This document shows positions 32,085 to 39,481 of a DNA stretch of 64,000 nucleotides, in pieces. Positions within the stretch are counted from its first letter, which is position 1. Every line of letters begins with the position of its first letter. Position numbers and translations under genes: made by a program. This DNA is from PMG-095 sp037200885 (lineage in GTDB: Bacteria > Myxococcota_A > Polyangia > Polyangiales > Polyangiaceae), in the NCBI GenBank assembly GCA_037200885.1, contig JBBCIN010000002.1, positions 620,001 through 684,000 on the forward strand, written 5' to 3'. Below the pieces are notes generated by a model. It made no database searches and had not been told where the DNA came from. It saw only the letters and a list, made by a program, of their open reading frames with translations.

Positions 32085-32930
32085 ATGTCCGCCCCAGTCC
32101 TGCCCGAACGCCAGCTTCAGCCCGCCCCGTTGCGGCGCTTGCCCACTCGCGCACTGCCGACCATTTGGGGAGAGTGGGGTAAACCCCTGACTCCCCAACC
32201 GACCGTCGAACTCGAACGGCTGTATCGCAAGCAACGCCTAGCTGCGGCGTTCCGCTTGTTCGGACGTTTCGGCTACGACCATGGCGGCGCGGGACACATC
32301 ACCGTGCGCGACCCCGAATTCCCCGATTCGTTCTGGCTCAACCCGGCGGGCGTGTACTTCGGACACATCCGCGTATCGGACCTGATGCGCGTCAATCACC
32401 GCGGCGAGATCGTGGAGCACGGTGAGGTCAAGCGCTTGAATCGCGCTGCATTCGCCATCCACGCCACTCTGCACGCGGCGCGCCCCGACGTGATCGCAGC
32501 CGCACACTCGCACTCACTGTACGGCAAAGCGTGGTCGGCGCTGGGTCGGCTGCTCGAGCCGCTCACCCAAGACAGCTGCGCCTTCTACCAAGAGCACGCT
32601 ATCTTCGAGCATTTCTCGGGTGTAGTGCTCGACACCAGCGAAGGCGAGAAGATCGCCCAGGTGCTTGGCCCGAAGAAGGCCGTCATCTTGCAGAATCACG
32701 GCGTCCTCACCGTTGGCCCGAGCCTCGAAGCGGCGGTCTGGCGTTACTTTGCCTTCGAAAACGCCTGCCACGCGCAACTTCTCGCTGAGGCCGCGGGAGC
32801 CGTCAAACCGATCCCACACGACGTGGCCAAGCACACCGCGGAACAAACGGGCAACGACGCCGGTGGCTTCTACGCGTTCCAACCGTACTTCGATCTGATC
32901 AGCCGCGAAGAGCCTGACCTCTTCGAGTGA
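32085..32930 (+). CDS. Class II aldolase/adducin-family protein
   Basis: A 281-residue zinc-dependent aldolase-fold protein. Metal-binding histidines are seen in AAHSHSLYGKAW and the later NHGVLTVGPS; the N-terminal half has YDHGGAGHITVRDPEFPDSFWLNPAGVYF in pieces, with the G-x-H-x-T pattern of the family. Family members cleave or epimerise phosphorylated sugars, dehydrate methylthio-ribulose phosphate or act on other short hydroxy-acids. Subtype cannot be set. ATG 32085 has GGAGGAGAC about 8 bases upstream. It leads an operon with a sulfonate-type importer, a flavoprotein and a hydroxyacid dehydrogenase, 18 bases before the permease. Confidence 0.88.
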   Translation: MSAPVLPERQLQPAPLRRLPTRALPTIWGEWGKPLTPQPTVELERLYRKQRLAAAFRLFGRFGYDHGGAGHITVRDPEFPDSFWLNPAGVYFGHIRVSDLMRVNHRGEIVEHGEVKRLNRAAFAIHATLHAARPDVIAAAHSHSLYGKAWSALGRLLEPLTQDSCAFYQEHAIFEHFSGVVLDTSEGEKIAQVLGPKKAVILQNHGVLTVGPSLEAAVWRYFAFENACHAQLLAEAAGAVKPIPHDVAKHTAEQTGNDAGGFYAFQPYFDLISREEPDLFE

Positions 32931-32948
32931 GTGGGAGCTGGTAGCGCA

Positions 32949-33704
32949 ATGCTGAAGTCGCGCTGGTTCTCGCCGTCCCTTTTGCTGCTGCTTTGGGAGT
33001 TGGGCGCGCTGCTCGGCTTGATTCCTGCCGGCACGCTGGCCGCACCGCACGAGGTGGTGCGCACGTTCGCAGAGATGATTGCCTCGGGCGAGCTGCCTTT
33101 GCACCTTCTGGTCTCTTTCGCGCGCGTGGCCGCGGGGCTCACTATTGGCGTTTCGCTCGGCGTCGTGTTCGCGTTGTTGTCCGGCCTCTCACGCCAGGGT
33201 GAGGTGGCGTTCGATTCTCCGCTGCAGATGCTGCGGACGCTGCCGACCTTAGCGCTCTCGCCGCTGTTCATCGTCTGGTTCGGAATCGGTGAGACCCCGA
33301 AAGTTGCGTTGATTGCCTTCGGCGCCTTCTTCCCCGTCTACCTGAACCTATACAGTGGCATTCGCGGCGTGGACGTGCGCTTGCTCGACGCCGCGCGCAG
33401 CTTCGGCCTCACGCGTGCGGAGCTGGTTCGGGACGTGATCTTGCCCGGCGCATTGCCATCCTTCTTGGTGGGCTTGCGCTATGCGCTCTCGGTCTCGGTC
33501 TTGATCTTGGTCGTTGCCGAGCAAATCAACGCTTCTCGCGGCCTCGGTTACCTGATCAGTAACGCCAGGGATTTCATGCGAACCGATGTGATCGTCGTGT
33601 GTTTGCTGATCTACGGGGCGCTCGGTCTCGGCGCAGATCTGCTCGTCCGGGTGATCGAGCGGCGAGCGCTCGCTTGGCGCCCCGAGTTGCTGGGGGGCCA
33701 ATGA
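32949..33704 (+). CDS. Sulfonate/nitrate-type ABC transporter permease (SsuC-like)
   Basis: A 251-residue permease of the SsuC/TauC family. Hydrophobic helices (LLLLLWELGALLGLIPAG, LVSFARVAAGLTIGVSLGVVF and more) and the EAA loop LLDAARSFGLTRAELVRDVILPGALP near residues 140-165 in part are visible. Start ATG 32949; a GTG at 32931, just after the aldolase stop, is the longer option. It overlaps the ATPase gene by 4 bases (ATGA). Confidence 0.9.
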   Translation: MLKSRWFSPSLLLLLWELGALLGLIPAGTLAAPHEVVRTFAEMIASGELPLHLLVSFARVAAGLTIGVSLGVVFALLSGLSRQGEVAFDSPLQMLRTLPTLALSPLFIVWFGIGETPKVALIAFGAFFPVYLNLYSGIRGVDVRLLDAARSFGLTRAELVRDVILPGALPSFLVGLRYALSVSVLILVVAEQINASRGLGYLISNARDFMRTDVIVVCLLIYGALGLGADLLVRVIERRALAWRPELLGGQ

Positions 33705-34501
33705 GTAACCCACGATCGCCTATTTCGCTCCGTGGCTTCACCCGCCGTTACGGTCAAAATCGGGTCATCGACGCCTTGACGCTCGAGCTCCAGCCGGGTG
33801 AGTTCATTGCGCTGGTCGGACGCTCGGGCTCGGGCAAGACGACCCTGCTGCGCGCGTTGGCGGGCCTGGATGACGTTCAAGGTCAGGACGTGCGCGTGCC
33901 GAACTCGCGCGCGGTCGTCTATCAGGACGCACGTCTTCTGCCGTGGAAGAAGGTCTGGCAGAACGTCGCGCTCGGTCTGCGCGGAACGAACATTGCGCCG
34001 CGCGCGCGCGCCGCGTTGCACGAAGTGGGCCTCGAGCAGCGGGCGGATGCCTGGCCCCTGACTCTTTCCGGCGGAGAGGCGCAGCGCGTGGCTCTGGCGC
34101 GCGCGCTCGTCCGCGAGCCAGAGCTGCTCTTGCTCGATGAGCCGTTCGCGTCGCTCGACGCACTGACTCGGATCAAGATGCACGAGCTGGTATTGAATCT
34201 GTGGCACAAGCATCGCCCCGCCGTAGTGCTGGTCACTCACGATGTGGACGAAGCCATCGCCATGGCAGATCGCGTCCTGGTATTGGAAGGAGGTCGCATC
34301 GCGGTGGAAGTGCGCATCGCCGGCGAGCGGCGGCAGGATCCTGCTTACGCTCAGTCGCTACGCAAGGTCTTGCTCGGTCACCTGGGCGTCGCGACTGATT
34401 CGGATGTAGCGGCAGCAACGCGCGGCGCGGTGGCGCAACCCAGCGCTCAGCCAAACTTCGAACTTGCCCCGAACGGTCGGCATGAACCAGCCCCGGCCTA
34501 A
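33701..34501 (+). CDS. Sulfonate/nitrate-type ABC transporter ATPase (SsuB-like)
   Basis: A 266-residue ATPase. Walker A is GRSGSGKT, the Q-loop region is VVYQDARLLPWKKVWQNV (the LLPW form of SsuB), the signature is LSGGEAQRVALARAL and Walker B LLLLDEPFASLD. ATG 33701 lies inside the permease stop (ATGA overlap). The C-terminal extension of about 35 residues is Ala/Pro-rich and overlaps the start of the binding-protein gene by 20 bases. Confidence 0.93.
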   Translation: MSNPRSPISLRGFTRRYGQNRVIDALTLELQPGEFIALVGRSGSGKTTLLRALAGLDDVQGQDVRVPNSRAVVYQDARLLPWKKVWQNVALGLRGTNIAPRARAALHEVGLEQRADAWPLTLSGGEAQRVALARALVREPELLLLDEPFASLDALTRIKMHELVLNLWHKHRPAVVLVTHDVDEAIAMADRVLVLEGGRIAVEVRIAGERRQDPAYAQSLRKVLLGHLGVATDSDVAAATRGAVAQPSAQPNFELAPNGRHEPAPA

Positions 34502-35528
34502 TCCCGGTCCCGCGGCGACCGCGCAAGCTCCGTTGAAGCTCAACCGCCGCGCGCTACTGATCGGCGGGGGCGCCTTGGGCCTCTTCGCGGTCGGCCTCAG
34601 CGCGTTGTCCGCGCGGAGGCGCGCCGCATTGGGCGCCGCGCGAGCGCTGCGCGTCGGACGCACCGGCAAGGGCGGTTACGACGTGATCATGCGTGCGGCC
34701 GGGATTCACGACAAGAACCTGAAGATTCAATACAGCGACTTCCAGTCCGGGCATCTACAGGTAGAAGCATTCAACGGAGGCTCGTTGGACTTCGGGGGGG
34801 TGAGCGAGATCCCGCCGGTTTTCGCGGCCGTTTCCTCCATTCAGAGTTTCAGGCAAATCGCGACCGTCAACGCCGACGTCAACAATCAAGTCATCCTCGT
34901 CCCTGCCAAGTCCGAGATCAAGACGTTGGCCGACCTCAAGGGCAAGAAGGTCGGCTACGTACGCGCGACGACGGCGCAATACTTCCTGATTCAAATGCTG
35001 GCCTCGGTCGGCCTGACCTGGAACGAGATCGAACCGGTATCACTGAGCGTCCCGGACGGCACGGCGGCGTTCTCGCGCGGTTCGCTCGATGCTTGGGCGA
35101 TCTACGGGTTTCCCATTCAGCGCGCGCTGGCCAACGACGGCGCGCGCATATTGAAGACAGCGCTCGGCTTTCTGTCTGGCAACTACATCGTGGCCGCCCA
35201 TGTGAATGCCTTGGCGGATCCCGACCTCAGCAAAGCGATTGGGGAGTACCTCGGTTTATACAAACGCGCCTTCGCCTGGCAGAATCAGCACTGGCAAGAG
35301 TGGAGCGAAGCCTTGGCCAAAGAGATCGACGTCCCTTTGCCCTACGTCGTCGAACAAGTGAAAGGGCGCAGCGCGCCCACCACCTTGCTGCCCGTGTCCG
35401 AAAACTCGATTAAGTCTCAACAACAGGTCGCGGATGTTTTCTTCAAGGCCGGGTTGATTCCTAAACGCGTCGACGTCAGGCCACTCTGGGACAACCGCTA
35501 CAATTCCATCATCGAGCAAGTGAGTTAG
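34482..35528 (+). CDS. Sulfonate-type ABC substrate-binding protein (SsuA-like)
   Basis: A 348-residue exported protein. The N terminus has basic residues NRR, then a hydrophobic stretch (ALLIGGGALGLFAVGLSALSA), so a signal peptide, possibly Tat, is likely. The mature part shows LRVGRTGKGGYDVIMRAAG, LEAFNGGSLDFGGVSEIPPVFAA in variant form and LADLKGKKVGYVRATTAQYFL, typical of the SsuA/NrtA clade. ATG 34482 overlaps the ATPase end. Substrate unknown but presumably an alkanesulfonate-like anion. Confidence 0.9.
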   Translation: MNQPRPNPGPAATAQAPLKLNRRALLIGGGALGLFAVGLSALSARRRAALGAARALRVGRTGKGGYDVIMRAAGIHDKNLKIQYSDFQSGHLQVEAFNGGSLDFGGVSEIPPVFAAVSSIQSFRQIATVNADVNNQVILVPAKSEIKTLADLKGKKVGYVRATTAQYFLIQMLASVGLTWNEIEPVSLSVPDGTAAFSRGSLDAWAIYGFPIQRALANDGARILKTALGFLSGNYIVAAHVNALADPDLSKAIGEYLGLYKRAFAWQNQHWQEWSEALAKEIDVPLPYVVEQVKGRSAPTTLLPVSENSIKSQQQVADVFFKAGLIPKRVDVRPLWDNRYNSIIEQVS

Positions 35529-35530
35529 CC

Positions 35531-36709
35531 ATGCCCGCACAAGCCACCGCCCCGCAGTCTCCAGCCGATAGCCCAGTGCCTCAGGCCGTGCTGGATGAGC
35601 TGACCCGCAAATTCGCGGCAACTGCCGAAGAGTACGACCGCTTGGCCGTCTTTCCCCAAGCCAACTTCGAAGAGCTGCATCGCGCCGGACTGATCGGATT
35701 GACGGTCGGGAAAGAATACGGCGGTCGAGGAGCGAACCTGAGCGAGGGCCTGCGCGTGCTGGGCGCGGTCGCCAAAGGCGAACCGTCGACCGCGCTGATC
35801 TTGTTCATGACCTACGCCTATCATTCGGCGCCCAAGCGCACGCAGACCTGGCCCAAGCATATTTACGAGCGTGTGGCGCGGGAAGCCGCTACGGAGATCT
35901 CGCTGATCGGCGGGCTGCGCGTAGAACCCGAGCTCGGCACACCCGTGCGCGGTGGAATGCCGAAGACGGAAGCGAAGCGCGGCGCGCAAGGATGGCTACT
36001 CAGCGGCAGCAAAATCTACTCGACGGGCTCGACAGGCCTGCGCTGGTACGCAGTCTGGGCCAAGACCGACGAACCTGAACCGCGCGTGGGCAATTTCTTG
36101 GTGCGTTCCGACAGCCCCGGCATTCGCATCGAGCCCGTCTGGGATCATCTGGGCATGCGGGCCACGGTTAGCCACGAGGTCGTCTTCGACAACACGCCCG
36201 TGCCTGAAGAGCACGCGGTAGATGTGCGCGCCCCCGCAGCCTGGGCACCGAAACCAGGCGAGACCGCGCTGTCGTTGTGGAACGCTCTGTCGATCTCGAC
36301 GATTTACGATGGAGTGGCGCGCGCCGCCCGTGATTGGCTGCAGCAGTATCTCAAGGGGCGGGTGCCCACGAACCTCGGCGCCGCGCTCGCCACATTGCCG
36401 CGTTTCCAAGAGAAATTCGGCGAAATTGAAGCGCTTTTGTATACCAACCGGGTACTGATCGAAAGTATGGCCGCGCGGGCGGATCGGGGCGATGTCGTCT
36501 CCCCCACCGAGGCCAACCTGGTGAAGTACGTTGCCACCGGCAACGCCATCCGTGCCGTGGAGATTGGCCTCGAACTGACCGGCAATCCCGGGCTCAGCCG
36601 CAAGAACCCGCTCGAGCGGCACTATCGCGACGTGTTGTGTAGCCGCATTCACTCGCCCCAAAACGACACCATCCTGACCGGTGCCGGTCGGGTGGGCTTT
36701 GGGATTTGA
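35531..36709 (+). CDS. Acyl-CoA-dehydrogenase-fold flavoprotein (SfnB/DszC-like group)
   Basis: A 392-residue flavoprotein with the full acyl-CoA dehydrogenase arrangement: LHRAGLIGLTVGKEYGGRGANLSEGLRVL (N-terminal helices, in pieces), LSGSKIYSTGSTGLRWYAVWAKT (beta domain) and a C-terminal bundle ending NPLERHYRDVLCSRIHSPQNDTILTGAGR in part. The catalytic Glu of true acyl-CoA dehydrogenases is not evident. Linkage to an SsuABC importer suggests an SfnB/DszC-like oxygenase role. It starts 2 bases after the binding-protein stop. Paralogous in fold, not close in sequence, to the protein at 15512. Confidence 0.85.
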   Translation: MPAQATAPQSPADSPVPQAVLDELTRKFAATAEEYDRLAVFPQANFEELHRAGLIGLTVGKEYGGRGANLSEGLRVLGAVAKGEPSTALILFMTYAYHSAPKRTQTWPKHIYERVAREAATEISLIGGLRVEPELGTPVRGGMPKTEAKRGAQGWLLSGSKIYSTGSTGLRWYAVWAKTDEPEPRVGNFLVRSDSPGIRIEPVWDHLGMRATVSHEVVFDNTPVPEEHAVDVRAPAAWAPKPGETALSLWNALSISTIYDGVARAARDWLQQYLKGRVPTNLGAALATLPRFQEKFGEIEALLYTNRVLIESMAARADRGDVVSPTEANLVKYVATGNAIRAVEIGLELTGNPGLSRKNPLERHYRDVLCSRIHSPQNDTILTGAGRVGFGI

Positions 36710-36710
36710 A

Positions 36711-37658
36711 ATGAGCTTCGTGATCGCAAGCCAGCTCGAGGGCGCCTTCAACGACCAATTGAGTGCGCACCCGGCCCGCCCCACCGTGGTCGGCGTCTCC
36801 GAAGAACGCCCCTGGGAAGTCGCCGCTAGCGCCGATGTGCTGTTGGTTCGGCCGTCGCCGGCTTGGCGTGAGCATCGGCTGGTGCCGCGGCCTGCGGATT
36901 GGCCCGGACGTTTACGCTGGATCTACAGTGCGTCGTCTGGGATCGACTTCTACCCGCCTTGGTTGCTGGAAGGGCCGCCCGTTTCGTGCGGGCGAGGCGT
37001 AGCCTCCGACGAAATCGCCGAGTATGTGATCGCGGCCATTTTGGCGCAAACGAAAGATCTCGAGTCTGTCCGTGCTCGCTCCCGCGAGCAATGGAAACAA
37101 GCGCGACTCGGCCGCGTGCGCGGCAGCACGGTTGGGATCGTGGGCCTCGGCGCGATTGGCAGCGCGGTGGCGGCTCGCGCGCTCTCGCTCGGCGCGCACG
37201 TCATCGCGGCGCGCCGTCGCAACTTGCCGAGCTCCATCGGCGGAGTGGAGTTGCTGCATGACATCGAGAGCGTCGTAGCCAGGGCTGACCATCTGGTTCT
37301 ATCTTTGCCGGCGACACCCCGGACGCGTGCACTGATCGACGCGAAGCTACTGGCACGCGCCAAACCGGGCGCGCACCTGATCAACATCGCGCGTGGCTCG
37401 GTCATCGATCAAGCCGCACTGATCGATGCGCTGGACCACGGTCCCCTCGCCTTTGCAACACTGGACGTGACCGATCCAGAACCACTACCCGAGGGCCACC
37501 CACTCTACACGCACAGCAAAGTTCGACTGACCCCCCACGTGTCGTCGAACTATCAAGCCGTGCGGCAGGTGCTGCTCGACAAGGTGTCGGAGAATTTCAC
37601 CCGTTTCGTGCGCGGCGAGCCGCTAGCCGACCTGGTAGACCCCGTGGCCGGGTACTGA
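36711..37658 (+). CDS. D-isomer-specific 2-hydroxyacid dehydrogenase
   Basis: A 315-residue NAD(P)-dependent dehydrogenase. The Rossmann motif is VGIVGLGAIGSAVAARALSLGAHVIAARR in part (GLGAIG near residue 143). ADHLVLSLPATPRTRALIDAKLLARAKPGAHLINIARGSVID in pieces gives the catalytic Arg, and the TDPEPLPEGHPLY...TPHVSS end carries the catalytic Glu/His pair. It converts a 2-hydroxy acid to a 2-oxo acid or the reverse. Start ATG 36711, one base after the flavoprotein stop. Last gene of the 32-37.7 kb operon. With the aldolase it suggests metabolism of a short hydroxy-acid fragment left after C-S cleavage. Confidence 0.9.
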   Translation: MSFVIASQLEGAFNDQLSAHPARPTVVGVSEERPWEVAASADVLLVRPSPAWREHRLVPRPADWPGRLRWIYSASSGIDFYPPWLLEGPPVSCGRGVASDEIAEYVIAAILAQTKDLESVRARSREQWKQARLGRVRGSTVGIVGLGAIGSAVAARALSLGAHVIAARRRNLPSSIGGVELLHDIESVVARADHLVLSLPATPRTRALIDAKLLARAKPGAHLINIARGSVIDQAALIDALDHGPLAFATLDVTDPEPLPEGHPLYTHSKVRLTPHVSSNYQAVRQVLLDKVSENFTRFVRGEPLADLVDPVAGY

Positions 37659-37843
37659 GCGATACCCGTGACCGTGACCGTCGCGCTCTCCACCAACATC
37701 CCGGCCCCCGCGCACATCCCGATGGCAGTCCGAGCCCAATACCTGCGGCCGTCGTGAGCCCCTGCACCGAGGCTCCCGTTCGTAAGACCGCCCCTGCCGC
37801 CAAGAAGCCCACGGTTGCCCGAGTGGGCCGCCAGGTTGACCAA
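37659..37843 (+). other. Intergenic stretch with no supported gene
   Basis: A 29-codon open frame at 37668-37757 starts with GTG and has no recognisable family; it could be a chance frame. Otherwise I see only the promoter of the next gene. Confidence 0.4.
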
Positions 37844-37844
37844 A

Positions 37845-37868
37845 AGACTCTGGTCTCTTATAAAAGAT
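37845..37868. promoter_or_regulatory. AGAC-N4-GTCT-N8-AGAT element before the monooxygenase at 37876
   Basis: AGAC (37845), GTCT (37853) and AGAT (37865) keep N4 and N8 spacing; the core AAGACTCTGGTCTC matches at 9 of 10 positions. N8 is CTTATAAA, a -10-like TATAAA lying only about 12 bases before the ATG. Confidence 0.68.
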
Positions 37869-37875
37869 CTCTCTC

Positions 37876-39222
37876 ATGGCCAAAACCCTCGCAAAGAAAC
37901 AGCTGAAACTGGGACACATGATCGAGGGGGCCGGCAGAACCTGGACCGATTGGCGGCACCCCCATGCGCAGCCGGGCGCGAGCACGGACCTCAAGTACTA
38001 CCAAGCGCACGCCGCGCTCGCGGAACGAGGCAAGTTCGATTTCCTGTTCATCGCCGATAGCCTATTCATCACCGAGAAGTCGAGCCCACACTACCTGAAT
38101 CGATTCGAGCCAATCACGCTCTTGTCGGCGCTCGCTGCAGTGACATCTCACGTCGGATTGGTCGCGACAGTGACCGCCAGCTACGCCGAGCCGTTCAATG
38201 TGGCCCGCCAGTTTGCCTCTCTCGATCACCTGAGCGGCGGACGTGCAGGCTGGAATGTGGTCACGTCCTGGCTCGACGGCACTGCTGCGAATTTCAGTAA
38301 GACCGAGCATCTCGGACACGACGATCGCTACCGCCGTGCCGAAGAGTTCGTACAAGTGGTCCAAGGACTGTGGGACAGCTGGGAGGACGACGCCTTGGTG
38401 CACGACAAGGCAACCGGAGTTTTCTTCGATCCCACGAAGCTTCACACGCTCAACCACCAGGGCGAGTTCTTCAAGGTGCAAGGTCCGCTGAACATCGCGC
38501 GATCCGCACAGGGACAACCCGTGATCTTTCAGGCGGGCACGTCAGAGAGCGGGCGAAACTTCGCGGCCCGCAATGCGGACGCCATTTTCGTAGGGCACGA
38601 CGGCATCGAAGAAGCGCGCAACTACTACCGCGACGTCAAAGCGCGCCGCGCAGGCTTCGGACGCGATCCGGACACCCTCTTCATCCTGCCTGCGCTGGCG
38701 CCCGTGGTCGGGAGCACCGAGGCTGAAGCCGAGGCGCTCTGGCACGAGCGGGCAAACCTGGTATCAGTCGAAGCCGCATTGCGCATGCTTGGCCGCAGCT
38801 TCAACGATTACGACTTCACGCAGCACGAGCTCGACGCTCCCTTCCCCGACTTTGGGCGAGAGGCGCTCAATAGTTCGCAGGGCGCGGTGCTAAAAGTCAT
38901 TCAGGCGGCGCGCGATGAACACTTGACCTTGCGTGAGGTCGCGCTTCGCTTCGCCACCCCGCGCGGCAACTTCGTGGGCACGCCCGAGCAAATCGCGGAT
39001 AAGTTCGAGCTGTGGCTGGAGAGTGGCGGCTCGGATGGCTTCGTGATCGGCGAGTCGCTCCCGGGCCAATTCGAGCGCCTAGTCGAGACGGTGATCCCGA
39101 TCTTGCAACGACGCGGCACCTTCCGCCAAGAGTACGAGGGCGTGACCTTTCGCGAGAATCTAGGCATCTCGGTGCCGGAAAATCGTTACGCACGCGCCAG
39201 GGGCGAGCGCAGCGTCGCTTGA
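37876..39222 (+). CDS. NtaA/SnaA/DszA-family FMN-dependent monooxygenase
   Basis: A 448-residue flavin monooxygenase, close paralogue of the gene at 28653: both share FDFLFIADS/FVADS, SSPHYLNR, LSGGRAGWNVVTSWL, GLWDSWEDDALVHDK, TLNHQGEFF, PLNIARSAQGQPVIFQAG and the FNDYDF segment. It should need a separate flavin reductase, which I do not see in the window. Start ATG 37876. 5' control by the element at 37845. It is followed by a tonB-receptor-like tail ORF and the amine oxidase operon, so it may be a single-gene unit. Confidence 0.93.
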   Translation: MAKTLAKKQLKLGHMIEGAGRTWTDWRHPHAQPGASTDLKYYQAHAALAERGKFDFLFIADSLFITEKSSPHYLNRFEPITLLSALAAVTSHVGLVATVTASYAEPFNVARQFASLDHLSGGRAGWNVVTSWLDGTAANFSKTEHLGHDDRYRRAEEFVQVVQGLWDSWEDDALVHDKATGVFFDPTKLHTLNHQGEFFKVQGPLNIARSAQGQPVIFQAGTSESGRNFAARNADAIFVGHDGIEEARNYYRDVKARRAGFGRDPDTLFILPALAPVVGSTEAEAEALWHERANLVSVEAALRMLGRSFNDYDFTQHELDAPFPDFGREALNSSQGAVLKVIQAARDEHLTLREVALRFATPRGNFVGTPEQIADKFELWLESGGSDGFVIGESLPGQFERLVETVIPILQRRGTFRQEYEGVTFRENLGISVPENRYARARGERSVA

Positions 39223-39318
39223 GCGCTCGGGGTCTGGCTCAGGTCGCTTTCCTTGGTTAATTGGCCGCTGGAACGCGGCTCCAAGGGTAATCTAGCTCGG
39301 CAGAATACGCCCGAGACA

Positions 39319-39334
39319 GCCTAATATACAAGAC
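39319..39334. promoter_or_regulatory. GCCT-N8-AGAC element before the amine oxidase operon
   Basis: GCCTAATATACAAGAC matches GTCT-N8-AGAC at 7 of 8 positions with a -10-like TAATATAC inside. It lies 18 bases before the ORF at 39353 and 147 bases before the amine oxidase. Confidence 0.5.
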
Positions 39335-39352
39335 ACGCACGAGCCTCTATGG

Positions 39353-39469
39353 ATGCACCTAGCCGTCGCCGCTGGCGCCATCCCCAGCAATGGCCGCATC
39401 TACCCCAGCCAAAGACCGCACGGGAGCGACGGCGCGCGCTACTATGCGCGCCTCAATTTCGACTTCTGA
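39353..39469 (+). pseudogene. 38-codon ORF resembling the C-terminal end of a TonB-dependent receptor
   Basis: The ORF begins at ATG 39353 and reads MHLAVAAGAIPSNGRIYPSQ and then RPHGSDGARYYARLNFDF. The end alternates aromatic/hydrophobic residues and finishes in Phe, the outer-membrane assembly signal of beta-barrels, and G-R-I-Y-P-S-Q-P-like segments are common before the last strand of TonB receptors. The frame is open for 19 more codons upstream but without receptor-like sequence. It ends 12 bases before the amine oxidase ATG. I read it as a deletion remnant of a receptor that once headed this operon. Confidence 0.5.
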
Positions 39470-39481
39470 CGGAGCACCGCC

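Noticed and set aside
37668..37757. 29-codon ORF after the hydroxyacid dehydrogenase
   Set aside because: It has no family match, and the start is GTG without a good ribosome-binding site.
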